A stretch of DNA of 64,000 nucleotides, taken from positions 1 through 64,000 of the forward strand of contig REEI01000081.1 of assembly GCA_007695145.1 (NCBI GenBank), given 5' to 3'. Both the position numbers and the translations under genes were made by a program. This DNA is from Saprospirales bacterium. GTDB lineage: Bacteria; Bacteroidota; Bacteroidia; Chitinophagales; Saprospiraceae. The notes under the pieces were generated by a model. That model had not been told where the DNA came from, made no database searches, and saw only the letters and a list, made by a program, of their open reading frames with translations. Positions 26,836 through 36,400 of the stretch are shown in pieces (the first letter of the stretch is position 1; each line of letters opens with the position of its first letter).

Positions 26836-26843
26836 TAAATTTG
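26836..26843 (+). promoter_or_regulatory. Putative -7 element of trkA-trkH
   Basis: TAAATTTG matches TAnnTTTG, 40 bases before the trkA ATG. Confidence 0.45.
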
Positions 26844-26883
26844 CCTGTAAGTTTAAAGGAATTGAGGATTTTAAATACTCGAA

Positions 26884-28224
26884 ATGAAAATAGTTATTGC
26901 AGGAGCAGGAGAAATAGGGTTCCATTTGGCACAGTTGCTTTCATATGAACAACAGGACATCACTTTGATCGACCTGGATCAGGAGGTGCTGGAGTACGCA
27001 AGTACTCATCTAGATGTGAGGATTATTCAGGGAGACTCCTCTGTAAAATCCACATTAGATAAAGCCGGGGTAAGCAAATCCGATCTTTTGCTAGCCATGA
27101 CTACCTCCGAAAAAACCAATTTGCTCACTACAATGATAGCCAAAAAAATGGGTGCTAAGCAAACTGTAGCTCGAGTGCACAACAAAGAATACCTGGAACC
27201 GGCAACTCTAGAAAACTTCAATGAACTTGGAATTGACGCCATCATTTCCCCAAATCAGTTAGCCGCCAAAGAAATTAAACGTCTGCTGAATCGGTCTGCA
27301 GTAACCGACTTTTTTGACTTTGAAGATGGTTTGGTAAGTCTGATAGGCATGAGTATAGAAAGTGGGTCATCCATTGCAAACCACACCATTGATGAGGTGG
27401 AGAGAGGAAGTCCGCATATACACTTCAGACCAATAGCTGTGCTTAGAAAAAACGAAGCCCTGATGCCGGAACCTGATCTTGTAATGCGAAGAGGGGACCA
27501 CATCTTTTTTGTTGTCCGAAAATCTGAAATCAATGAAATACTTGAAATAGTAGGCAAGGGAGAAAAAAATATAAGAACAGTAATGATCAATGGCGGTTCC
27601 GATCTGGGTTACGATACTGCTACCATGCTTCAAAGGGATTATTCTGTCACATTAATTGACAGTGATGAAGACCGCTGTAAGTGGCTGGCAAAAAATCTCA
27701 AGGATGTCCTTGTGGTGCGCTGCAGCGAGAGAAAGTTGGACCAGCTAAAGGAAGAGGGACTCGAGGAGATGGATGCCTTTATTTCCGTTACAGATGATAC
27801 TCAGGTCAACATATTGACCAGTCTATTGGCCAAAAATCTGGGAGTTCACAAGACCATCGCACTTGTTGACAGTATGGATTACACCAGAATCTCTCAGGAC
27901 ATAGGGATTGACACCATAATCAACAAGAAGTTGATTGCTGCAAACAACATTTTTCGTTACGTGAGAAAGGGAAAAATCATTGCCATAACAGGTCTACATG
28001 GTCTGGATGGTGAAATTATTGAGTTTGCTGTATACAAGGAAAACAATCTCACAAAAAAGCCACTTGGAAAACTAAGTTTACCAAAAACCTCAGTCATTGG
28101 AACTATAATTAGGGGAAATGAGGTAATTTTTCCAGCTGAGGATGTTTATCTGAAGAAGGATGACAAAGTCATCATATTTGCAATGCCTGACTCTATAAAA
28201 AAATTGGAAAAACTGTTTAAGTGA
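26884..28224 (+). CDS. trkA: Trk system potassium uptake regulator TrkA
   Basis: The 446-residue cytoplasmic NAD-binding protein contains two RCK units. The first begins with IAGAGEIGFHLAQLLSYE and has the acidic end of strand 2 (DLDQEVLEYA); the second begins at about 236 with MINGGSDLGYDTATML. Each is followed by an RCK_C domain. It gates the TrkH channel. Its stop overlaps the GTG start of trkH (GTGA), so the two are translationally coupled. Confidence 0.95.
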   Translation: MKIVIAGAGEIGFHLAQLLSYEQQDITLIDLDQEVLEYASTHLDVRIIQGDSSVKSTLDKAGVSKSDLLLAMTTSEKTNLLTTMIAKKMGAKQTVARVHNKEYLEPATLENFNELGIDAIISPNQLAAKEIKRLLNRSAVTDFFDFEDGLVSLIGMSIESGSSIANHTIDEVERGSPHIHFRPIAVLRKNEALMPEPDLVMRRGDHIFFVVRKSEINEILEIVGKGEKNIRTVMINGGSDLGYDTATMLQRDYSVTLIDSDEDRCKWLAKNLKDVLVVRCSERKLDQLKEEGLEEMDAFISVTDDTQVNILTSLLAKNLGVHKTIALVDSMDYTRISQDIGIDTIINKKLIAANNIFRYVRKGKIIAITGLHGLDGEIIEFAVYKENNLTKKPLGKLSLPKTSVIGTIIRGNEVIFPAEDVYLKKDDKVIIFAMPDSIKKLEKLFK

Positions 28225-29678
28225 TCAATTTTGAACACATATCGAATTTCAGTGGTGTAACATTGATAATCATGGGTTCGCTCATGTTTACGGGGGTTCC
28301 TGTAAGTATATTGATGGAGAGCGGTGATCACTGGGCGCTGATCAGTTCTTCCATTCTGACAATTGTCATTGGCTCCGGCCTTTGGTTTTACAAATTCAGC
28401 ACTAGTGGTACCCTTACAAGAAGGGAGGCATACTTCAGTGTTTTTTTTACCTGGCTTGCTATGTCATTCGCTTCTATGCTGCCCTATTTGTTCACGGGCA
28501 GTCTGGACACCTTTGCTGATGTAGTCTTTGAGGCCGTTTCGGGCATCACCACTACCGGTGCGACTGTAATGAAGGATATTGAATCTATGCCGGCAGGTCT
28601 CCTCTACTGGAGGAGCATGACCCAGTGGATTGGTGGAATGGGAATTATATTGCTTGGGCTCGCTATATTTCCGATGTTGGGAATGGGCGGAGCAGAATTA
28701 TTTGTAGCAGAGAACTCAGGAAATCTGGCAGATAGAATTCACCCCAGAGTAAGGGAAATTGCCAAATGGCTTTGGATCATCTACCTTTCAATGACTGGGA
28801 CCCTTTTTGGATTACTTATGGTTGGGGGCATGGGCTGGTTTGATGCGGTTAATCACGCTTACACCACTATGGCGACCGGTGGATTTAGCACAAAGAATGC
28901 ATCTGTTGGGCATTGGGACTTGCCCTCCATACAATACCCTATCATAGCGTTCATGATTCTATCAGGAGTGAACTATTCCGTCCTATATTTAGCTTTTTCA
29001 GGTAAACTCAAGCGATTTTGGAAAGATGAAGAAGTTAAATGGTATGCATTCATCTTGTTGATAGTTACCCTTTTGGTATTTTTCCTCATACTTCCAGATT
29101 ATCTTGGAGAAGCGGGGATCGAAAAAGCATTTAGGGATGCATTTTTTCAGGTATCATCCATATTGACCACAACCGGATATGCCACCGCCGACTACACCCT
29201 TTGGGGTCCGGCGCTATCCATGATATTTTTTATTTTGTTCTTTTCCGGAGCCTGTTCAGGTTCGACCAGTGGCAGTATCAAGCTTACCCGACATATTCTG
29301 TTCCTAAAAAACTCCATGCTTGAATTCAAGAGAATTGTACACCCAAGAGCCATTATTCCGGTAAAACTGAACAATAGGGTCGTAAAGGGAAAAACAATGA
29401 CCAACATTATTATTTTCCTGGTGCTGCACATATTTTTGACCGTGGCAGGTATATTTTTTGTTTCCCTTTTTGGGGTTGATTTCGAGACCAATCTAGGCAT
29501 CGTAGCCTCTGCTCTGAACAATATCGGACCAGCTCTGGGGTCCGCTGGGCCAGCCGACAATTACAGTCATTTTCCGGCTACAGTCAAACTGTTTTTGGCA
29601 TTTTACATGCTGCTGGGCAGATTGGAATTATTTACTGTGTTGGTTATTTTTACTCCCTATTTTTGGAGGAGAAACTAA
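28221..29678 (+). CDS. trkH: Trk potassium transporter membrane subunit TrkH
   Basis: The 485-residue protein has about ten membrane helices and four pore loops with filter glycines: SGITTTGATV, MATGGFSTKN, LTTTGYATAD and NNIGPALGSAG. This is the TrkH/KtrB K+ channel subunit. It starts with GTG at 28221, overlapping the trkA stop by four bases, which explains the tight pairing. Potassium uptake would support growth at high osmolarity. Confidence 0.95.
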   Translation: MINFEHISNFSGVTLIIMGSLMFTGVPVSILMESGDHWALISSSILTIVIGSGLWFYKFSTSGTLTRREAYFSVFFTWLAMSFASMLPYLFTGSLDTFADVVFEAVSGITTTGATVMKDIESMPAGLLYWRSMTQWIGGMGIILLGLAIFPMLGMGGAELFVAENSGNLADRIHPRVREIAKWLWIIYLSMTGTLFGLLMVGGMGWFDAVNHAYTTMATGGFSTKNASVGHWDLPSIQYPIIAFMILSGVNYSVLYLAFSGKLKRFWKDEEVKWYAFILLIVTLLVFFLILPDYLGEAGIEKAFRDAFFQVSSILTTTGYATADYTLWGPALSMIFFILFFSGACSGSTSGSIKLTRHILFLKNSMLEFKRIVHPRAIIPVKLNNRVVKGKTMTNIIIFLVLHIFLTVAGIFFVSLFGVDFETNLGIVASALNNIGPALGSAGPADNYSHFPATVKLFLAFYMLLGRLELFTVLVIFTPYFWRRN

Positions 29679-29726
29679 AAATTTTCCGTTGTTACTATCA
29701 AAGAACCTCCAGTAACCACCTACGAA

Positions 29727-30383
29727 TTAAATTTCTGAGGCCAATTGGTGAATAAATCGCTCATAGTACCTTCGCAGTACCTCTTTTATGCTCTTATAAA
29801 TCTTTGGGTTTTCGGCCAGTAATTTGCCAGGTTCAATCCATTCGGCTTTAAGGATATTCTCCTCCTTTTGCGGTTTGGTTTTTTGTTTGCCATCTGAGGT
29901 CATGTAGAACCACCAGTTGATTTTTAAAATCCTCTTACCATTTTCTTTGTAGGTATGTCTGGTTTTACAGATTTTTGAATGAAGAATAAGGTCAGAAACT
30001 CCAGTCTCCTCAGCTACCTCTCGAAGTGCTGCAGAAGCTTTAGACTCCCCTTTATCCAATTTCCCCTTTGGAAGGTCCCATTTTCCCTTTCTGAAAATAA
30101 ACAACACCTTACCTTCAGGATTGACCACTACCCCCCCTGCTGCATGTATGGAGGAATAAAGGCTTTTAAAATCATTTTTTAGTTGCTCGTACTCATCTGT
30201 ATGGATGACAAGCCCGTCATATCGACTCGACTTCTCAAGCATGTCAATATACTGCAACAGATGCTTCTTCTTCCCGGTATATCTCACCACCAGAACCCTT
30301 TCTTTGGCATAGAATTCGTAAGCTCCTATAAGGGAGGTTCTCAATAGGATCAATGGCGTTTCGTTTATATATATTTTGTACAT
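29727..30383 (-). CDS. Nudix hydrolase
   Basis: The 218-residue protein has a Nudix box at about 107-129 (GKLDKGESKASAALREVAEE, then TGV), matching G-x5-E-x7-R-E-x2-E-E-x-G. The ~80-residue N-terminal extension before the domain (KIYINETPLIL) is typical of Bacteroidota Nudix proteins. It would hydrolyse a nucleoside diphosphate linked to some other group; the substrate is unknown. It is divergent from pyrE with 29 bases between starts. Confidence 0.9.
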   Translation of the reverse strand: MYKIYINETPLILLRTSLIGAYEFYAKERVLVVRYTGKKKHLLQYIDMLEKSSRYDGLVIHTDEYEQLKNDFKSLYSSIHAAGGVVVNPEGKVLFIFRKGKWDLPKGKLDKGESKASAALREVAEETGVSDLILHSKICKTRHTYKENGKRILKINWWFYMTSDGKQKTKPQKEENILKAEWIEPGKLLAENPKIYKSIKEVLRRYYERFIHQLASEI

Positions 30384-30386
30384 TTG
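30379..30386 (+). promoter_or_regulatory. Putative -7 element of pyrE
   Basis: TACATTTG matches TAnnTTTG, 26 bases before the pyrE ATG. It overlaps the first codons of the divergent Nudix gene. Confidence 0.45.
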
Positions 30387-30412
30387 GGCTCTTTTGTAAA
30401 ACTATAGATTGA

Positions 30413-31048
30413 ATGAGTAATATCGCTCGCAAAGTTGCACAATATTTGCTAAAAGCCAATGCAGTTAAGCTAAAACCTAACGAACCTTTTACATGGGCAT
30501 CAGGTATCAGAGCTCCTATTTACTGCGACAATCGAAAAATTTTGTCCTTTCCACAATTCAGGAATGAGATAAAGCACCATTTGTCCCAATTAGCCGAAAA
30601 TTTAGGCGAGGCCGATGTAATCGCGGGTGTGGCTACGGCTGGCATTCCCCATGGAATATTGCTTGCTGATCTTCGTGATCTTCCATTTATTTATGTGCGG
30701 AGCAAACCAAAAGGTCATGGTTTGCAATCAAAAGTCGAAGGATTCTATGAAAAAGGTCAGAGGGTAATCGTAGTTGAGGACCTTATCAGTACCGGAAAAA
30801 GCAGTCTGGAAGCAGTGGAATCCTTGAGGTCCGAAGGTTTGGAGGTACTGGGTGTTATTGCACTCTTTTCCTACCAATTGAAAAAGTCGGAGGAGAACTT
30901 TAAGGGCGCAGCTTGCAAACTATTTACCCTATCGGAATATGGCACATTGATTGATGTAGCATTGGAACAAAATTACATTAACCAACAAGAATTGGACCTC
31001 TTGAAGAAATGGAGAGATGATCCTGTCAACTGGTTGGAAAAATCCTAA
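30413..31048 (+). CDS. pyrE: Orotate phosphoribosyltransferase
   Basis: The 211-residue enzyme makes OMP from orotate and PRPP in pyrimidine synthesis. The PRPP loop is VIVVEDLISTGKSS (118-131); the N-terminal hood with FTWASGIRAPIYCDNR and the VRSKPKGHG loop are typical. Ten bases separate it from the M42 peptidase gene, implying one transcript. Confidence 0.95.
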   Translation: MSNIARKVAQYLLKANAVKLKPNEPFTWASGIRAPIYCDNRKILSFPQFRNEIKHHLSQLAENLGEADVIAGVATAGIPHGILLADLRDLPFIYVRSKPKGHGLQSKVEGFYEKGQRVIVVEDLISTGKSSLEAVESLRSEGLEVLGVIALFSYQLKKSEENFKGAACKLFTLSEYGTLIDVALEQNYINQQELDLLKKWRDDPVNWLEKS

Positions 31049-31057
31049 ATAGAAAGT

Positions 31058-32143
31058 ATGCAAATTTTCACCGAAAGCAGTAGAAAGTTTCTCTTTGAGT
31101 ATTTGAACAATGCGGCGCCAACCGGAGCCGAAAAATCAGGACAGCAGTTGTGGTCTACTTATCTCAAACCCTTTGTGGATGAACTTCACTTAGATATTTA
31201 TGGCACTTGCTATGGCGTCATCAATCCAGATGCTCAATACAAGGTAGTAATGGAAAGTCATGCAGACGAAATATCCTGGTTTGTCAATTATATTTCTGAC
31301 GATGGATTTATCCGTGTCATTAGAAATGGAGGATCAGACCACGCTATAGCCCCTTCAAAGAGGGTCAATATCCACACTCCCAAGGGTGTGGTTAAAGGCA
31401 TTTTTGGATGGCCAGCTATACATACTCGAAAGGGTGCGAATGCAAAACTTAGCCCTACTCTTGAAAATATTTTCCTGGATGTGGGTGCCAAAGACAAAAA
31501 AGCAGTTGAAGAAATGGGTATTCATGTTGGATGCATTGTTACTTTTGAAGACGAGATTATGGAGTTGAACGACCGTTATTTTGTCGGCAGAAGTCTAGAC
31601 AACAAAATGGGCGGTTTTGCCATAGCGCAGGTTGCAAGACTGCTAAAAGAAAACGGCATTCAACTGCCCTTTGGGCTTTACTTTGTCAACGCAGTTCAGG
31701 AAGAAGTTGGCCTGCGGGGGGCTACAATGATTGCGCAAACCATTCAACCCGATGTAGCCATAGTTACAGATGTAACACATGACACTGCAACACCACTGGT
31801 AAACGCCAAGCAATACGGTGATATAAAATCCGGCGAAGGTCCAACAATCACCTATGCTCCGGCAGTTCACCAGAAACTGGTTCAACACGTAACCGAAATC
31901 GCTGCCAAACAGAAAATACCTTTTCAGCGAGAGGCTGCCTCGAGGTCAACAGGAACTGACACAGACGCCTTTGCCTACTCAAATGGTGGCATACCCTCAG
32001 TTTTACTTTCTCTTCCCCTGCGATATATGCATACCACAGTTGAAATGGCACATAAGGATGACATTCAAAATCTGGTTAAATGGCTGTACTATTCGGTTAT
32101 TGAACTCAACCCAAATACAGATTATCGGTATTTTAAACCCTAA
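31058..32143 (+). CDS. M42-family metallo-aminopeptidase
   Basis: The 361-residue protein has the co-catalytic zinc ligands in order: H68 in ESHADEISWFV, D181 in GRSLDNKMGGF, E215-E216 in QEEVGLRGA, D238 in IVTDVTHD and the His of PLRYMHTTVE near the C-terminus. M42 enzymes form large cytoplasmic tetrahedral aminopeptidases (glutamyl aminopeptidase, deblocking aminopeptidase). Some close relatives are annotated as endoglucanases, which is probably wrong. Confidence 0.93.
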   Translation: MQIFTESSRKFLFEYLNNAAPTGAEKSGQQLWSTYLKPFVDELHLDIYGTCYGVINPDAQYKVVMESHADEISWFVNYISDDGFIRVIRNGGSDHAIAPSKRVNIHTPKGVVKGIFGWPAIHTRKGANAKLSPTLENIFLDVGAKDKKAVEEMGIHVGCIVTFEDEIMELNDRYFVGRSLDNKMGGFAIAQVARLLKENGIQLPFGLYFVNAVQEEVGLRGATMIAQTIQPDVAIVTDVTHDTATPLVNAKQYGDIKSGEGPTITYAPAVHQKLVQHVTEIAAKQKIPFQREAASRSTGTDTDAFAYSNGGIPSVLLSLPLRYMHTTVEMAHKDDIQNLVKWLYYSVIELNPNTDYRYFKP

Positions 32144-32270
32144 TTTTTTGCACAATTTTTATCAGGCTGAAAATTCGGTTTAGTTTAGGGCAGGAAATTA
32201 CTCCGGTTCTGAAAGAAAAATCCTAACTTTCAGAATTGTGGCATATTAGAAAGAACAACTTCTGCTTTTC

Positions 32271-33458
32271 ATGGATCATAAACCTATATATCTGGATTAC
32301 TGCTCTACCACCCCGGTAGATCCACATGTATTGGAAGAGATGCTGCCGTATTTCACCGATCATTTCGGCAACTCATCCAGCAAGACACATTCCTATGGAT
32401 GGCTGGCCGAAGAAGCAGTTGAATTGGCATCAAGCAGAATGGGTTCCCTTCTCGAAGTAAATACCAATGAAGTGGTCTTCACTAGTGGTGCTACTGAGTC
32501 AGTCAATCTCGCCATAAAAGGTGTGCTTCAACTTTACCATACTAAGGGTAGGCACATCATAAGTGCCAAAACAGAACATCGGGCCGTACTCGACTGCCTG
32601 GAATGGGCTGAAAAAAACGGGGCAGAAGTGAGCTGGTTGAGCGTTTCAAAAGACGGCAAAATAGATTTGGAAGAACTATCTGATGCTATCAGAAAAGACA
32701 CCATTCTCGTTGCGCTTATGTGGGCTAATAACGAAACAGGAGTAATTCATCCAATGGCCAAAATAGGGAAAATTTGCAGAGAAGCTGGTGTATTGCTTTT
32801 TTCAGATGCTACTCAGGCAGTTGGAAAAATTGAGGTCCTGCCAAAATCATCTATGGTTGATCTGGTCGCTTTTTCGGCCCATAAATTCTACGGTCCCAAA
32901 GGAGTCGGCGGCTTGTATGTATCATCAAATAATCCAAGAGTAAAACTATCTCCTCAGATACACGGTGGGGGGCATCAATCAAATCTGAGATCAGGGACTC
33001 TGAATGTAGCCGGGATAGTGGGAATGGGAAAAGCAGCAGAGGTAGCTAAACAAAGCATGCTGGGCGAGGCACAAAGATTGAAAAAATTGAGAAACCTTTT
33101 GGAATTGAGTGTTCTTAAGTATATTCCTGAATCCAAAATATTTGGAGATACCCAAAACAGATTGCCCCATGTCACCAATATAGGATTTCACCACATCAGA
33201 TCTTCAGACCTATTGGGCAAAATATGTAGCAAAATAGCTACCTCATCCGGCTCCGCCTGTTCTTCCGGAACTGGTAAGCCCTCACATGTATTGCAAAATA
33301 TGGGTATCGAAAAAGAATGGGCAGAAACGGCTGTTCGATTCAGCCTTGGGAGCCTAACCGGGGAGGAGGACATCCGACAAACTATTAATATTTTAGTAGA
33401 ATCTTGTGCAGAGTTGCGAAAAAACAATCCTGTATGGAACATGATTTTTGGGGAATAA
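32271..33458 (+). CDS. Cysteine desulfurase (NifS/IscS family)
   Basis: The 395-residue PLP enzyme removes sulfur from cysteine for Fe-S clusters and tRNA thiolation. YLDYCSTTPVDP opens the protein, TEHRAVLDCLEW carries the PLP-stacking His, the PLP lysine is K205 in FSAHKFYGPKGVGG, and the sulfur-carrying cysteine is C330 in SGSACSSG, in the long loop typical of the NifS/IscS (group I) type. No IscU is adjacent, so the exact partner is uncertain. Confidence 0.93.
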   Translation: MDHKPIYLDYCSTTPVDPHVLEEMLPYFTDHFGNSSSKTHSYGWLAEEAVELASSRMGSLLEVNTNEVVFTSGATESVNLAIKGVLQLYHTKGRHIISAKTEHRAVLDCLEWAEKNGAEVSWLSVSKDGKIDLEELSDAIRKDTILVALMWANNETGVIHPMAKIGKICREAGVLLFSDATQAVGKIEVLPKSSMVDLVAFSAHKFYGPKGVGGLYVSSNNPRVKLSPQIHGGGHQSNLRSGTLNVAGIVGMGKAAEVAKQSMLGEAQRLKKLRNLLELSVLKYIPESKIFGDTQNRLPHVTNIGFHHIRSSDLLGKICSKIATSSGSACSSGTGKPSHVLQNMGIEKEWAETAVRFSLGSLTGEEDIRQTINILVESCAELRKNNPVWNMIFGE

Positions 33459-33477
33459 GTGACTCAAAAAATTACCT

Positions 33478-36400
33478 TCAACGGATGAGCACCAACTCTC
33501 CTCTGTATACTTCCGATATCCCGTCAATAAATTCTATCTCAACAACATAGACATAACTCCCCACAGGAGCCTCCTCACCATTTACTAATCCATCCCAACC
33601 GATTTGATCCTCGAGCAATAAACCATCTGAAGTTCGTTCGAAAATCATACCTCCCCATCTATCAAAAACACGAAATGACTTAATGCCTCTTACCCCGAGG
33701 CCTGTGTATACCCGGAATTCATCATTTACTCCGTCCCGGTTAGGAGAAAAAGCATTGGGCACGTAGACATTGCGAATTGCATTGACCTCAATAAATAAGC
33801 TACCCATTCCAGTACATCCCTCTGTATCGTAAACAAAAAGAGTTACAAAATCATTAAATGCAGGAGATGCAAATGGTCGGGGACAATCAGTACAACTGAG
33901 TATATTGCCCTCAGATATCCATTCAAACTCTGTTATGGGGCGAATAGAGGTTAATTCCGGCTCTAAGCGAATACTGTCGCCCAAGAGTACTTCAATCTTC
34001 TCAGGCAGATTGACGACAATTTCATCCGGTTGATCCAATGAAAAAGAATCAATGGCGGAACATCCTCTGGCATCGAATACGCTGATGACATAATCACCAG
34101 CAAAAAGGTTAACTGTTGAACCCAGGTCATTCAATGCACCAAAGTTTACAGCAAACCGATATGGGCCACCTCTTCCCCCTGAAGCATTGATTACTGTAAA
34201 TTCACTTTGATCGCCAAAACAAAGCACCGGATCGGGAGGTGTCAGGTCAAACTGGACAGGGTCGGGTTCAGTGACTAAAAAAGAAGTGGTATCCATACAG
34301 CCATTGTCATCCATAGCAGTAGCACCATATAAACCGGGAGCAAGGCCGGTAACGGAAAAACTGTCATCAATACCATGTGACCATTGAATCCGAACATTGC
34401 CGGTACCACCGGCAACCAGCAAACCGATCTGGCCGTCGTTTCGCCCGGCGCAGGTAATGTCATCCGTAAAAAGTTCATCCAATTCAAGCACCAGTGAATC
34501 CGGTTGATGGAGTTGGATATTAAAGGTATCTCTGCAATTGTTATTATCTTCTACTTCAAGCTGGTAAGTTCCACCTCCAATATTTTGCAATCTGGGACCT
34601 GTGATCAAGTCATCCCATGTATAATTATAGGGGGCAGTCCCACCAAAAGCGGAAACTTCAATTTCACCGTTTTGATCGCCAAAACAAGCAGGTTGAGCAA
34701 GTAGCAAAGTATCGATAATGATAGGGTCCGGACTCTCAATTTCAACAGCAAATATTTCAAAACACTCACCATCACTAACAGCAACCTCAGTAATACCGCC
34801 ACAAAGTCCATCATTAATTGCTCCGCTAAAGCCATCCTCCCACACATACACATAAGTACCAATTTGCCCGCCTGAACCGCTTACTATTGCAACCCCATCG
34901 CATAAATCGTGACAGGAAGACGGCTGAATCCCACTAAATTCTGCAGTAATGGGCGGAGGATCCTCTAATTCAATATTGTCTATTTCCAGTGGATCGCAAT
35001 CCCCGCTTGCATCTGTAATGGTTACTCCATAGGTGCCGGCTGAAATATTGTTGAGGATCGGACTATTCGGACCACCTCCGTCAACTGACCACTCATAATT
35101 TAAAGCACCGGTACCGCCGATCACTGAAATAGCTATCCTTCCATCCTCATCTCCCGGGCAGGATGGTATCAAAATATCGATATTCTCAACTTCAAGAGGC
35201 TCCGCTACAGTCAGTTCAACTTCATCCGTAGCCACGCAATTGTCATCCGTAAGAATGGATACTGTGTAAGTACCCGGACCGAGGTCAGTGATCAATTCTC
35301 CTTCATAAGTATTACCATCCTGGTCCTCCCAAAGTATTTGTACTATTTGACCAGTTCCCAGACTAAAAAGTACACGTATAGAACCGCTATCACCTCCGGC
35401 ACAGGAAATGTTGGTAACTTCAAATCCTTCTATGACAGGAGGGATGCCATCCACTATCTCAAAAGATTCAAAGGCCTCACAATTATCGGGATCAGTTACC
35501 GTGAGGTTGTAAACCCCAGGTAAAAGGTCAGTAATCTGATCGCCATCTGCTCCATTACTCCAGCTGTAGGTATAATCCCCGGGAACACTGCCGGCACCAC
35601 CTGAGGCTGAAACAGAAATACTGCCTCCTCCTCCTCCCTCACAGGGCACATTGATCAATTCGAGCAAATCAATATCAATCGGATCTGGGCCTCCTACCTC
35701 AAAAACAAAATTTTCTTCACAGCGGTCGGGGGAACTATTGTCCAAAAGTGTTAAAAAGTACGTTCCCGGATTTAGGCCATCCACAGTGTTAATATTACCT
35801 GCCACAACTGAAGTCACGGGATCACCATTGGAATCTGTCCAAACAAAAATATAGGGAGGCGTTACAGGTTCACCCTCCGTTCCTGCAGTAATTACAATAC
35901 TCCCATCGGCAGAATTACCACATGTAGCATCCTCAATCATGGCGTCCTCTATCACCAGAGTTTTTGAGATACCTACATCAAAGGCCGCCCTTACGGTACA
36001 GCCATTCCTGTCTTCAACCACAACACTGTAAGTACCCGGACCAAGGTTGGATCGGGTGGTTGATGTGGCCATTTGAGAAGGGATGCCGGACCAGCGATAG
36101 TTGTATTCATTCCCATCAAAAGGGGTTCCTCCTGATGCAGATAGCGATATGGAACCACTATTCACTCCAAGACAAAGTGCGTCTGTTACCATAGAATCCA
36201 ATGTAATGGGGTCGACGATTAAATCTGCCGATTCAATTACCTGACATCCATTGGCATCAGTAACCGTAATCGAATATGAACCAACAGCGAGATTGGTCAG
36301 CGTTTCAGCACCAAAAATAAAGTTTGACCACTGAATACTAAATGGCTGCAAAGCATCTATTTCAGCTTCAATTCTTCCATTTCTAGTTGTCGGGCAACTT